Origin: Pampus argenteus
Lineage: Eukaryota > Chordata > Actinopteri > Scombriformes > Stromateidae
DNA: 64,000 bases
NCBI GenBank assembly: GCA_036937835.1
Contig: CM072876.1
Span: 1,373,501 to 1,437,500, forward strand
Direction: 5' to 3'
Position numbers and translations under genes: made by a program
The notes under the pieces: generated by a model
The model's input: only the letters and a program-made list of their open reading frames with translations
Database searches by the model: none
Told to the model about the DNA's origin: nothing
In this document: piece after piece, positions 12,198 to 24,314 of the stretch
Numbering within the stretch: position 1 is the stretch's first letter
Layout of the letters: each line of letters begins with the position of its first letter

Positions 12198-12926
12198 TTG
12201 TTGCTGTCTCCATCACTGATGAAGGAACCCATTCATGCCCGCTGACAAATTACTACTGAAGCATGAGACTAAAGAGACCCCCCATCCCTCTGTCTCTCTC
12301 TCCATTATAGTGTGTGAGACTTGGGTGTGAGAGAATATCACACAGAAGTAATGAAAGGAGCATTATGTTGAGCTGCTCCGGGAATCACGTTTTTTCATAT
12401 ATATGTTATGCATTTATTTAAGTTACACGCAGTCTGTGTACTGGGTAGATCAGAGTGGAATAAAACTGTACAGAGCTGGAAAAACTTTGATTGAATGACT
12501 GAGTGATAATGTTTGTATGCAGAAAAAGAGCTCAAGTTTGGCCTAATTTTCAGTCTCCCAGTACTTCTCCGTCTACCTTAACAATATACAAAGAGGATAG
12601 ATTAAGCTTACTAGATCTTTTAATGAGATCAGCAGCGCAGTGATTAGGAAGTTATGCTCACACATGATGCAGGGCAGCGAGGGCAGTGCAGGGAGGGAAG
12701 AAAGCACGTCAACTTCATATTCAGAGAAGATTAGCACAATGACAGTCTCAATAACCTGAAATCAACATTTAAAAAAAGTTTAATGACTTTTAGTCCAAAC
12801 CAGACTAGATAAAGGTTGTTTTACTGCTGACTTTGCATGTGAGGTAAAACCTTAAACATTAAAGGTTAGCTCGCTGTAACATGACATGTTTTAACCTTTC
12901 AGATGAGCTGGAAACTTTCTGAGAGT

Positions 12927-13162
12927 GAACCACACACACTCCTATGTTATCCTGAACCACACACACTCGTATGTTATCCTGAACCACACACACTCCTATG
13001 TTATCCTGAACCACACACACTCCTATGTTATCCTGAACCACACACACTCCTATGTTATCCTGAACCACACACACTCGTATGTTATCCTGAACCACACACA
13101 CTCCTATGTTATCCTGAACCACACACACTCGTATGTTATCCTGAACCACACACACTCGTATG
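12927..13162. repeat. 27-bp minisatellite, nine units
   Basis: Nine tandem copies of a 27-bp unit beginning gaaccacacacactc and containing tatgttatcct. Units vary mainly at one position (ctcCtatg or ctcGtatg). Because 27 is a multiple of 3 and the unit lacks stops, long repetitive open frames appear on both strands. These are not genes. Confidence 0.95.
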
Positions 13163-13169
13163 CACACAC

Positions 13170-15277
13170 AGATTCCAGCTCCCCAGGAGAGGGCCGCTGG
13201 ATGCTTATACTGTCCTGACAGTAATCCTCAGATTAACTGGTTGTGGGGCACCAGCAGTGAGCCACCAGACAGCCAGCCGACTGGAACAAAAGCAGAAATG
13301 TATGCAAACCTGAACATGTGGGTCAATCTATAAGCTAACCAACCAGGATCTGGATCTCCTCTCTGTGACCCTCCTCGGTTATTTCACTCTACTACATTTA
13401 ATTGACAGCTGTACAGTTTATTTCAATAGAAAATCTATGATAAGGATATGAAATATAATAATTGGTATGGATTAAACAATCAAACAATAATTAAAGTTAA
13501 ATGTGCATCATGAATAGTGATCTGATAATACACAGTATAATAATAAATATCCTGAAAGGGTCATTTCTGCATAATGGATACTTCTGTTTAGTGAATGCAG
13601 CACGTTTACTTGTCATGGAGTATTTTTACATAGTTGTATGTAAATCATCTTTCAAGTAAAGTTTCTGGCTTCTCTTTTCACATCTTCCACTTTGTCATTG
13701 ATGCTCCTTCCTGGTTTGGCATCACGTTTGCAGACCAGCCTCAGTCTAACCTCTGAAACACAATCTTGGGTACGTATCCATATCCTGACACATGTCGTAG
13801 TTAAGACATTTAACACACGAAGTAGTGTCTCTAGAGGAAAACTCAGGACATCACCAAAGTCATTTAGGATTCATCCAGACAAAATGTTGTGTCGATCCAT
13901 CAAGAAGAAAAAGTTACTGGGAAGTGAAAACTCTGAGATTTATGTCGGGGTATAAACCCAGTCAGGAGGAATCCATTAAATAGTTGAGATATTTATGTGG
14001 TGATTATTACTAATCATTAAATCAAACCCGCAGCGTGCCTAAACAAACCCAAAAAACAAATGGAACAACCACCAATCACTGGAAAGTTATTTCTAAAGTA
14101 AATCATAGTTAATGATAATACAGAAAATACTGAATGCAGTTTGCTTCAAAAGCTCGAAGTAACAATATGGAAAAGTGAAACGGAGCTCGCACAAGTTGAA
14201 AAAGTCGTCAATGAACTGCTGAAACCACAGACACACACACACAGACACAGACACACACACGCACACACACACAGATTTATTCACTGGCAGGTCAGTAGTT
14301 AAATAAAAGCCGCTAACAGTGACCTAAGAGATGGATTCAGAGAACTGGGAGCTCTACGGCTGTTTCCATGGTGATGGAGTCCTCTCCATTGCCATGCTTG
14401 CCACCGTCTCCACGGTTACGTTCTGTCAGGCACTGAGGGGAGGGAGGCCAGGCTTGGTCGGGAATAATTATGGCAGAGGGGGAGCATGAGGGAAACTTAT
14501 AAGGTCCAGATTCACTCCACAAGAACCTTTTAAGGTTTAAATAATGTGATGAACATTTCCAAATATGTTCATTGTCTCAATTATCTTTACAGTTTTGGCA
14601 ATTTAGGTCATTCTAAAGGGTTCAATTATGTTTTATGTTCTGCTTCTTGTTGATTCGAGTCATTTTTACATCAGAAAAGCTGCTAGTGGAGCTTTAAGAG
14701 AGGAGTGATCAACAGATCGGGAGAGTTGTTTCAAGTACTGATGGTCAACATTTGGCAGCAATTAGATCATCCCGGAGATTAAGTATAATCCATTATAGTA
14801 ACAGGGGATACAGGGAATAAACCAGTGATGGGTGGAAAAGCTTCAACTCATTCTGTAGATTTCAATTTAAAGAGTGTCCCGTTTTATTATGTACTGCAAT
14901 AATGTTTAAAGATATATATACCATAATCGATTTCCCTCATAAAGTCTACACCAGGAAACAGAGATCTTCTTTTATTTAATATAATATTATTAATATTAAC
15001 AGCAGAATCAATGTTGTTCTGTTTTTCACTGATTCATGTAACAAATTCACATCATTTAAAAATATATCGTTAAAAAATGTTCATGTAAATTAATCAGTAT
15101 TCATGTTACTATTCTCCCAAAAAACCTGAACACAGACTTTTATGTATTTTTATATATTTATATAATAATATTTGTGCATTTTCTCTATAACATTGGTTTA
15201 TATTGAATTGTGTAATATTTGGGAGCAGCAGAATCTGTGCATGATGTTCCCTTTTTCATGAATCAAGTAAAAAAATA
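13170..15277. other. Intergenic region downstream of smpdl3a
   Basis: AT-rich with no recognised gene. It holds a compound CA repeat at 14228-14276. A GC-richer, non-repetitive stretch at about 14335-14520 might be a conserved non-coding element. Its minus-strand open frame has no domain. Confidence 0.5.
14228..14276. repeat. Compound (CA)n microsatellite
   Basis: CA units interrupted by AGACACAG and CG. Confidence 0.9.
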
Positions 15278-15283
15278 TTTATT
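15278..15283 (-). other. Candidate poly(A) signal of smpdl3a
   Basis: AATAAA on the minus strand, about 60 bp beyond the smpdl3a stop codon. This would give a very short 3'UTR. Confidence 0.4.
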
Positions 15284-15344
15284 TAAGAATTTAAAAAAAA
15301 CTGCTGCGAAAAAGCCCTCGAGGATCCTCCCTGTTGTTCCACAT

Positions 15345-17301
15345 TCATGCCGTCATTCTCCCTTTTGCGACACATTTGGAGTAGGAGAGTTGGTCCAGGT
15401 AGAGCACAGCACACACCTGGCTCAACTTACAGTCTCCTTCACAGGTGATGCTGCTGTTGTAACTGACCATGAAGTGAGTGAAATACTTGTCAAAGGTTTT
15501 GGTCTGCGGCAGCCTGAAGCTCAGGCCCAGCTGGAGCAGGCTTTGTGGCTGCAGGTCAGTCAGTCCAAAAGCCTCGGTCATGATATATTCCAGCCTCCAG
15601 TCAGATCTTTGTTTCTCGTTGGCTTCCGTCAGATTCAAATAGTACTGCCAGATATCCTTTAGAGAGAGAGAAAAGTACCAAAGGAGAGACAGAGAGGGGA
15701 GAAAGAAAACGTCCTTTGAGTCTTTTTCAATGTTAGAAACGTTTTTTGTGCTGTGATTGACAGCGTGATTAATCATCGAGAGAGACTTCTTTCTTCCATC
15801 TTTGATCAGGGAGAGAAAAGTTAGAGTAGGTGTTTGAGTGCAGGACATTTTTAGTTTGACCTGAATGTGTTTATGCTTTTCTAGCAGTTCTCATCTCTCT
15901 TCAGCAGCTTTTTTCTTTTGCTTCATTGTGAGTAAAATCACAGAAACCTCCTGGGATCTCACTAGTAGCCTCAAACAGCAGGTCCACATAAAGCTTTGAC
16001 ACGTATGTGCTCAACAAACGAGTTTTAATGAATGAATCGATGCAGCTTTTGTGTAGTTTTTATATGATTTGAACTCTTACCAGCAGTGTGTAGTCCTTGG
16101 TGTTGTACAAGTACATGCGGAAAGATGGATTGTTAGAGTAGGGCTCCAAAACACTCCTGATGGGTGTAACAGCCGGTGACACGAAAACTGAATTCACCGG
16201 TTTACCTACAGAAACAAGCATGAACCAAAAGGATAAATAATAGTGTCGACTTTAGATGGTAAACTCAAGGTGGACTGGATATGATCTGGATATATTACAG
16301 CGTGTGTTTTTACCTGTCTGGTCCAGCAGCACCATGACGCTGTCTCGGTGGGTGTGGCCATAGAAATGTCCGGCAACAACGTGACTGTACTGCCTGACGA
16401 TGGCGACCAGTCGCTCGTTGTGGTTCTCTCTCATAGCGGTGACGTTTCTGGCAAAGGGCAGGTAACCCACTGGTACATGAGCTATGATGTACACCTAGAA
16501 CAGGTAGGACTACTATCAATGACAAACGATATGAATGATATACTGGCATAAATCATCACGCAGCACTGTAAAGCAAACATAAAAACTGAACTGATACCTT
16601 CTCCAGGCTCTGAGCGGCTCTCTCCAGAGTTTCCTCCAGCCATTCAAACTGTCCAGCAGGGTCCGTCATGTTCACCGTTACTTTATTAGGACCATAGTAG
16701 AGAATAGTGTTGAGACTAACCACCCGCAAACCAGGTTTTACCAGCTGGGAGTAGAAACCACCTGCAAAATAAAGCCTGACGCTCACATGATGCTACAACA
16801 TGCTACATGCTAAGATGGTAAAGTACACATACAACATATCAACTAACACACAACACTTCTTAAAATGTGTATATGTCCTGGTTGTGATTTGTCACCTTGT
16901 GAGAGTGTGAGCAGGGCTTCAGGCTGCAGCCACGGTTCCCACAGCTGGGCAGCAGCCTTGTAGATGGCGTTAGTGGAGGTCAGCATCTGGTCCTAAAAGC
17001 AAAACAGTCTCACATATAATTACAGTCATAATGAAAGAGATTCTTACACGAGACGTGACTACCAGTAATACCTGTGGCCAGTAATCGTGGTTCCCCAGAG
17101 CTGGATAGACGGGCATGTTTGGGAAGTGTTGTCTGATGCTCTGGGTCATATTACTGATCACCTGGATCACTGTTTCTGTAGAAAGCTCATCCACAGGGAC
17201 GTGTGGTGGACTGTCACTGGAGCAGAAGAAGAAGAAGAAGAAAGATGCAACATTACCAACAAACAGCTAAAAAAGAAGAACAAGAGAGCGTAAGAAAAGG
17301 G

Positions 17302-17344
<43 letters not shown>

Positions 17345-18551
17345 CACTTTAATATGTAATGTGTGTGTTCAGGGAAACTGCAGTGACTCAGGTTATAGTT
17401 GCTGAGAAGAAGTCAGCTGATTTCTTCTGTAGACATTATTTTTTTATTTGAGTAGAGCTGGACTGTCCAATATTAGACATGATGTACAACAATAGAATAA
17501 AAGCATAAATCTGCTTGCACAGTGTTAATCTTCAAGGCCTTCTTCTAACCATGTTTAATACGTCTATGAATTCCTGGTTTAGCAGATTAGCAGCAGATTA
17601 ACACGGAGCTGGATAGAAGAACCACTGCTGCGACTACAGAGTGGGTAGTTTCCACTTCACACAGCGGCTCTTTAAAGAGTTAATTTAATTAACTCTTTAC
17701 ATTGTGTCATCTGTAATAACAGCAACCTGTTATGTACTGAAATATGCAACCAAGTTTAAATTCAATTACTAAATCATCTTCTGCAGCAGAAATGACTCGT
17801 TAAAGTCTGAGACCACGTTCTGTTATCATGAACATCATCATGAATAAGATCCAGTCGGTGCTCACCCAAAAACCACATTATAAAATCACACTTCTGCTTC
17901 CTGTTATGCAAGAACTGTGATTTACTGAAACTCACTATTAAATAAAAATACAGCAGATATGATGCTGATAAAAAAAATGCTGATCACAGCTGCGGCTGAC
18001 GGGGATGTCGTCAGAAACAAATAACCGTAAATATTCCCATGAAGAAGTACAGACTATCCAGAAAGAACCAAGCGGATCACGTACACGAAGCCCACGACCG
18101 CTCCGGCTGTGAAAGAACGAGATGTGAAACTACAGCAAAGCCACCAGCTCTGATGTTACAAGCAGATTAGTCGCTTTATTGCAATAAACATATTGTTACT
18201 CAGCAACATGAAGCTCTTCCTCCATCACTGTACCGACCCGGTCCATATGATGAAGTCCTGCGGCTGTGTGAGCTCTGCCATGTGTGTGAAGGCGGACCGG
18301 ATGAGGCTGTAGGGGGAGTCACACAGGAAGTCCCCATACACGCCGGCGTGGGCGGCGGGGGCTCCTTTGGAGGAGAAACACACCTTGGTGGGATCTTGGG
18401 TCAGATGGTAGGTGGGGTCCAGGTGGAGGTCGGTGATGTGCCAGAACCTGCCTGAATGAGCACAGAGGATATGAAATGCATTTTTAACTGTAACGTGTTT
18501 GTGTGTGTTTGGACTAAATGCATCTGTGCACGTTTAGAGAAGTTATATTTA

Positions 18552-18591
<40 letters not shown>

Positions 18592-19521
18592 TAAATTATT
18601 TCACTTCACACAAATGCAAACATGCAACAGCCAAAAGATACATTTCAAATTAAATGACACTTTTTAGTTATTTCTGACCGGTTAACATGATTCACGGATT
18701 CATTATAATGATTCACGGATTCATTATATTGATTCACGGATTCATTATAATGATTCACGGATTCATTATGATGATTCACGGATTCATTATAATGATTCAC
18801 GGATTCATTATAATGATTCACGGATTCATTATGATGATTCACGGATTCATTACAATGATTCACGGATTCATTACAATGATTCACGGATTCATTATGATAA
18901 TTCACGGATTCATTATAATGATTCACGGATTCATTATAATGATTCACGGATTCATTATGATGATTCACGGATTCATTACAATGATTCACGGATTCATTAC
19001 AATGATTCATGGATTCATCGTAATGAATCACGGATTCATCGTAATGAATCACGGATTCATTATAATGATTCACGGATTCATTATAATGATTCACGGATTC
19101 ATTATAATGATTCACGGATTCATTATGATGATTCACGGATTCATTATAATGATTCACGGATTCATTATGATGATTCATTATAATGATTCACGGATTCATT
19201 ATGATGATTCATTATAATGATTCACGGATTCATAATAATGAATCATGAGACGGTTCAGTCTTTTAACTGAGTTTTAAAGATTTACAAGATTTAAAATATT
19301 GATTGATTTCACTGATTAGTAAAATACAGCAGATTAAACAAACCTATTAATTCACACTATACATATCAGCCTTGTAGTAGTGAAAATAATGACAAAGACG
19401 CTTAACGTTCAACAGAGTCCCGGAGGTTTGGCTCACCTGTGCCCGACAGGTAGGCGCCTCCAGCGGGAGCCGCCGCCAGCGGAGCCGCCGCCAGCAGCAG
19501 TAAACACCACAGCTGCACCAT
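15345..19521 (-). CDS. smpdl3a: Acid sphingomyelinase-like phosphodiesterase 3a
   Basis: Secreted or lysosomal metallophosphoesterase of the acid sphingomyelinase family; the mammalian protein hydrolyses nucleotide and phosphodiester substrates and cleaves cGAMP. Eight coding exons give 440 aa (human about 450): 19437-19521, 18238-18451, 17072-17216, 16896-16992, 16598-16761, 16314-16494, 16081-16205, 15345-15656; reading phase is consistent across all junctions. The start MVQLWCLLLLAAAPLAAAPA is a clear signal peptide. The dinuclear-metal ligands are all present: DLH at 36-38, G-D at 100-101, GNHD at 141-144, H241 in AHVP, and GHTH at 281-284. The Cys-rich C-terminal part (about 395-440) is intact. 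The frame stays open upstream through a (CA)n tract to an ATG at 19671, but the signal peptide supports 19521. SMPDL3B is the alternative; the human 3A match and linkage to fabp7 and clvs2 favour 3A. Confidence 0.93.
17308..17341. repeat. (GA)n microsatellite
   Basis: About 17 GA units in smpdl3a intron 2. Confidence 0.9.
17674..17698. repeat. Perfect inverted repeat, 12-bp arms
   Basis: aaagagttaatt, one T, then aattaactcttt: a near-perfect palindrome in smpdl3a intron 2 with no known role. Confidence 0.85.
18550..18590. repeat. (ATT)n microsatellite
   Basis: About 13 units in smpdl3a intron 1. Confidence 0.9.
18690..19243. repeat. 21-bp minisatellite, about 26 units
   Basis: The unit is attcacggattcattataat+g. 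Most variation is at the centre (tataatg, tatgatg, tacaatg) and the last few units are shortened. Each typical unit includes the palindrome tcattataatga. The array fills most of smpdl3a intron 1. With period 21 and no stops it creates long frames on both strands (7-residue repeats), which are not genes. Confidence 0.95.

Positions 19522-19522
<1 letters not shown>

Positions 19523-19556
<34 letters not shown>
19523..19556. repeat. (GT)n microsatellite abutting the smpdl3a start codon
   Basis: About 17 units; on the gene's strand it is (CA)n running directly into CACC-ATG, so it occupies the 5'UTR. Confidence 0.95.
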
Positions 19557-19557
<1 letters not shown>

Positions 19558-19642
19558 AATACACCGTATCACACACAGTAATGTAGATGAACACAGCAGG
19601 TCATCCTCCTGTGAAATAAACAGGAAGTTCAATGGCCATCTG

Positions 19643-19652
19643 GTCACGTGAT
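19643..19652. promoter_or_regulatory. CLEAR-type E-box upstream of smpdl3a
   Basis: gtcacgtgat differs by one base from the CLEAR consensus GTCACGTGAC bound by TFEB/TFE3 at lysosomal genes. It lies 122-131 bp upstream of the smpdl3a ATG. A YY1-like ggccatctgg sits beside it at 19633-19643. Binding is inferred. Confidence 0.5.
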
Positions 19653-20109
19653 CGAGCATGTGGAAGTTCATCCACGGGGAGGATGTTACTTCTACTTCCG
19701 TATTTCCTTTTCAAGCCACTTTGTAGTTTATTTCTACAGTTTATATTTTACATTAAGCCTACAAAAATAAGATTTCATAGAAAACATAAATATAAATCAG
19801 AATGCATTAATATAAATTAAACTACTCAAAATCATATAAAAGTAGAATCTACTACATTACAAAGAAAAAACATGTATGTGTATGTATGTTCTCCTTTACA
19901 CACGTGTTCTTTAACATGTTCTTATTGATTTTAGATGTTCTCCACCACGTTACTGGTCGTTGTTTGCAGGTAAAACGTGTATTTTTGGATATTGTGTATA
20001 TTGCAGAAAGACGTATGAGCAGAGTTTGTTTTAACATTCATCAACTGAATGAAGGAAAGACCAGATGAAGGCCTACGCTCGTGATTTGTGATACGACGGT
20101 TTGTTTAAA

Positions 20110-20700
20110 GCTAAAGCTTGAAGCCATGAAGCCTTAAAGCTGCAGTCTTACTGATGGACAGCAGGGGGCGACTCCACCGGCTCAGTTTGTATCGAGGTCA
20201 ATGAGAAAATGAAACTTGATTAATTAGTAAACATTTTCATTTTCATTGTTTTTTAAAACATGTTTTTATTGTCTCAATCGCTAGTTTCCAGTTTCATTTA
20301 GTAAAAAACACAACAAAGCAGGGTAGAGTTTAGGGCGTGGCTACCGTGTGATTGACACGTCGCTATCACGGCTGGTCATCCATCATAATCTCAGATTAGG
20401 ACTACATGTGTAGCTGTTGATGTTTTCAGTTCATCAAAGTTAATTTGCCTAAAAAAGTCTTGTTTAGCGTTTGTTAGCATTAGCATTATCACAGTTGTGT
20501 AATGGCTCCTCCCTCTGGTCCAAATATGGTCACTTCTGGCTCCAAAAATCCAAGATGGCGACAGTCAAAATGCAAATTTGAGGCTTTGAAGCAAATTTGA
20601 CAAATTGTGATGCCAGTCTGGTCCTGAAACACATCGTTGTTCCAAACACAGCAGTTTATTTATATGCGTTAACACTTTAAAGGCTCCCGCCTGGGAGCCA
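20110..20700. mobile_element. Fish interspersed repeat, unclassified
   Basis: Segments such as gacagcagggggcgactcc, tctcaatcgctagtttcc, tttagggcgtggctaccg and ccaagatggcgac occur in this order in a repeat I recall as common in percomorph genomes. It appears diverged and partly deleted. No coding capacity is seen. It lies between smpdl3a and fabp7; a few hundred bases on each side hold nothing recognisable. Confidence 0.45.
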
Positions 20701-21156
20701 TGGAGCAGCCTGTTATACGATGTGGTGTTGATGTTTTTACCAAAGTCAAATTGTTTGCTGTTTGGTGCTGAGCAGGTAGCGTACTGAAGGATTTTAATTC
20801 AAATTATTATATTACATAATGTCATCTGAACAATAACATTGGGAATCACAGACACGTTGTTCACTCTGAGAGGATCATTTATATTATATTGCTCCACTTG
20901 GAAATGGATGTTTTTGAAAAGAGTGGGTCATAACCCCTGAGACTGATTTTATCGTTTTTTGTGCAGCTACGTGAGTCATGATACAGCGATGCTTTATCGC
21001 CTCTGCTGAAAGGTCAGAGGTCAGGGTTTGAACCACATAGGGCTTCAGTGTCTGAACATGTATTGTGTCATGCAGCATATAGAATAACTGCACCATTATT
21101 ACATTATTAGAGAGAAATAGACCAGAAACGAGACAAACATTTACTCTCTACACTGT

Positions 21157-21162
21157 TTTATT
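21157..21162 (-). other. Candidate poly(A) signal of fabp7
   Basis: AATAAA on the minus strand, about 180 bp past the fabp7 stop codon. Confidence 0.5.
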
Positions 21163-21339
21163 TCATGTTTCACACTGTGTTTCAAAGACGATCCATCCAT
21201 CATGACAGAAATGTATTCATATAAAAACAAAAATCTTACATGTACATGTGGAGGAGGATGAAGTGCAAAGACAAGCATACGGTCAATAATAATTATAAAA
21301 TCAACACTCGTTGGCTGGTGTCGCTGTCGGTCAGAGCAC

Positions 21340-22752
21340 TCATGCTTTCTCGTAGGTACGGACCGCGTGGATGTCTTCAAAGGTCAAGTTCTGCAGGGCG
21401 GAGACGGCAGATGTTACCATGTAACCAAAAATATTATAAAAATAAATATATTAACAGGTGGTTGAGAAGAAAATGTTCAACAGTCACAACTAGTGAGGCG
21501 GCATTTGGCATAATTCACTATTCACTCATTTGTTTCATATGGTTTAAGTTACATGTCTTGAGACTATTTGCAGTCCTAAAAACATAAAGAAAAATGCATT
21601 TATTTTTTTTCTACTAATATTTAATTCATGAGATCTGTATTTTCTGTTATAGAAGAGGGAGGAGGATCCATCAAAATGAGAAACTACACACACTGATGCA
21701 CACTGATACACACTAATACACACACTAATACACACACACACTGATCCACTACAGTGATGAGAAATTAGTATTTCTGAAAGCTAATTTTCTTTCAAAATAA
21801 ATTGTAATTAATAACCGCATGTTTTAAAGCTAAATATTTCCAGGTGTTACTCCAACGATGCACTTTTATGACAGAAAACGGATGCAGATGAAGATTTGCC
21901 CTCGGACAAACCTAAAACGTCCAGCGTGTGTGTGATCTGGGTCTGTTTGTGATATTCTTACCATCACCATCTTGCCGTCCTTGATTTCTCTGATGAACTT
22001 GGTCTCTTTGCCGTCCCACTTCTGGACCTGGACCAGCTTGTCTCCGTCCAGAGTCACTATGGACTGAGGAAGAGAAGAGGACACGATGTCTTTAACAAGT
22101 GAGGCGGAAAGTTAAAGCATTAAAATGCTGCCAAACGACCCACCTACTACAACTTTGACCTGAAATGCATTTGAAAAAATCTTTTTTAATTCATTATTAT
22201 AGAAATAATATTGATGAGAATGAAATCTAGGAGAAAATAAGTCACTTGTATGCGTTTTATGATTGTTTTTTTTAGCATCAAATTTGTTTGAATTTGCATC
22301 TAACTGCTCATAAACATATAAAACATTATATGATTCAGTCTCCTCTTTGTCTTTTTATGCATACCAGTAGTTTTTTAAAACTTTTGGCCTTTTTTTCCGT
22401 CAACTTACTTTGCAGTTTCTGTCATCGGCGGTGGTTTCGTCAAACTCATCTCCCAGTTTGAAGGAGATCTCTGTGTTTTTGAAGGTGCTCTGGGTGCGGA
22501 CCACCAGCTTGTCGCCCTCCTGGCTGATGATCACCGTCGGCTTGGTCACATTACCAACTTGCCTGGTGGCAAAGCTCACACCTGACCAGGGACGGGAGTT
22601 GTTGCATTTATCAGTGACATTACACCAAAAAAAGAAAACTAAAACTACACAAAGATGTAAGACAGAAAAGAAAACTCACCGAGAGCTTTCATGTAGTCAT
22701 CAAAATTCTCACTGTCAACCAGTTTCCAAGTGGCACAGAAGGCGTCGACCAT
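21340..22752 (-). CDS. fabp7: Brain-type fatty acid-binding protein
   Basis: Cytosolic carrier of long-chain polyunsaturated fatty acids, typical of radial glia and retina. Four exons with the invariant FABP layout give 132 aa, the standard length: 22680-22752 (73 nt), 22409-22581 (173 nt), 21962-22063 (102 nt), 21340-21390 (51 nt). It begins [20 protein letters not shown], carries the strand motif [13 protein letters not shown], and ends with R127-x-Y129, the carboxylate-binding pair. [23 protein letters not shown] and KWDGKETKF match FABP7 better than FABP3. The neighbour smpdl3a is also adjacent in human 6q22.31. Fish have two fabp7 co-orthologues and I cannot tell which this is. Confidence 0.93.
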
Positions 22753-22819
22753 GATGAAGGTTTTCAGAGAGGCAAAGTAATCTCCAAAGCACACTGAGCA
22801 AGCTGCAGCTTTTGCAAGT

Positions 22820-22945
22820 GTCCCCCCTCCTGCTATTATTCTGCCTCTTATTATTATGCATGCAGGTGGGTGTCGCCAAGCTGCCCATTGGCTCAGGAGA
22901 TTTTCTCCAAGATGTGATTGGGCATTTAAATTGGGTCATGGGCTG
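22820..22945 (-). promoter_or_regulatory. fabp7 proximal promoter
   Basis: On the minus strand, upstream of the ATG at 22752: a TATA-like aataataagagg around 22844-22855, an ATGCAT POU/octamer-like site at 22857-22862, and two CCAAT motifs (attgg on plus at 22887-22891 and near 22917-22921). POU and NFI/CCAAT sites are known features of mammalian Fabp7 promoters. The arrangement is plausible but was judged by eye only. Confidence 0.45.
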
Positions 22946-23407
22946 ACAGACCCTCAGAAAAAGAAAAAAAAAGAGCTAAATTAGCCCATTTGTATGCCTA
23001 ATGATGTAATTACTCTCATTCATGGGTGTCTGTTGGGTTTGGTGATGTGTTTCATATCTCAGCCCATAGAAGTCCTCATATATGAAGTAAATAATCAATA
23101 CATTTAATCTGAAAGAAGCAAAGCCAATCAACACCATATGTAGACCAAAGTTTGTAGTTTTGTTTGAAAAAAGACTAGAAGAAGACGTCGGACACAGATG
23201 CACCTGATCCGTTCATCCACATTCATGTTTAAAACAGAAACGGGCTGGAATGTGTCATGTAGGGACGTCAGTGAAGCAGAAGCAGTTTGTTTGACAGCTC
23301 TTTGTCCTTAACTGCATTAACAACCCCCCTCCAACTGCAATTTCTTCATGCTCAACACACACACTAATTACTGTCTCAATGTTTGTGTGTCTGTGTGAGA
23401 AAGATTA

Positions 23408-23432
23408 TGTGTGTGTGTGTGTGTGTGTGTGT
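23408..23432. repeat. (GT)n microsatellite
   Basis: About 12 GT units. Confidence 0.9.
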
Positions 23433-23570
23433 ATGTTCTGCTTTCTCACACAAAGTGAATGTATGTTCATGTCAGATCTGCTGCAGGATTCGCACACAGG
23501 TTTTTTTATGTTGGTTTTTTTATGTTGGTGCAGTGATTAAAGGAGGTAAAGAATGACTTCTAGACGATAC

Positions 23571-23610
23571 GTTTATATACGTTTATATACGTTTATATAC
23601 GTTTATATAC
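23571..23610. repeat. 10-bp tandem repeat, four units
   Basis: gtttatatac repeated four times exactly. Confidence 0.95.
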
Positions 23611-24222
23611 GGCTGAACTGCAACAGAAATTACACGTAGCAGTAAAACGTTTAAAAACACTTTGACATGATGTTGAAATGATTTCGTTATGCAAAATGTA
23701 TTTCAGCTCCCAACTTTCACAGGTAAAAATCATCTGACATGAATCTGCACGTGTTTCACATCCAAATCAAATTATGAAAAACTACAAGAGAACTTCAAGT
23801 ACTAATGGATGTACTGTGTACATATACACGCTGCTGCAATACAACGCAGAAAACACAACAAAAAATCTACTGAAACACATCAGCTCAAGATAAATATATG
23901 TTATGTAAATGTATGTTTCTTTGTCATTCTGTGTCTTTCGTATACATAAAGAGAACCAGTGTGTAGATATAAATGTTGTAATTACTACATTTATCTACTA
24001 TATATGTTATATATATACACATATATGTTCTCTGTGCTTGTTTCTGTCCTTCTACTTTTTGCTCCTTTATTCATTTTATCTGAAAATGCCCCAAACTTAA
24101 AATATTTCTTGTAAAGTACAAGTACACAGTCTGTACTGTGATGTACACGCAGGTATGCAGCATGCAGTACTACTACTTCAATGATTGGATAAGAGTGTAA
24201 TGTTCACTTCAGAAATGAGTTG

Positions 24223-24314
24223 CACATGTTGTGAAGGATCTCTAGCGCCACCCTGTGGTGAGACACATGTTGTGAAGGATCTCTAGCGCCACACTGTGGT
24301 GAGACACATGTTGT
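24223..24314. repeat. 41-bp tandem duplication
   Basis: Two copies of a 41-bp unit starting cacatgttgtgaaggatctc, differing at one base (ccctgtgg versus cactgtgg), plus the first 10 bp of a third. Confidence 0.95.

Larger units (their letters stand above)
9083..12925. other. Intergenic region between Ig-receptor A and smpdl3a, proximal part
   Basis: No gene is recognised. It holds the copy A 3' flank, short AT runs, and CA microsatellites (11350-11380, 11544-11562, 12162-12194). Open frames at 10160-10342 and 11763-12044 show no domain. Nothing else stands out. Confidence 0.5.

Noticed and set aside
12859..13313. Three overlapping repetitive open frames
   Set aside because: Translations of the 27-bp minisatellite; no start context, domain or exon signals.
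15657..15848. N-terminal extension of the last smpdl3a exon
   Set aside because: Reads through intron; the acceptor at 15657-15658 restores the family sequence DIWQYYLNLTEAN.
18645..19217. Long open frames on both strands made of 7-residue repeats
   Set aside because: They are translations of the 21-bp minisatellite in smpdl3a intron 1; period divisible by three and no stop in the unit explains them.
19522..19671. Longer smpdl3a N-terminus from the ATG at 19671
   Set aside because: It would place a Thr-His repeat from the microsatellite before a clear signal peptide; treated as 5'UTR.
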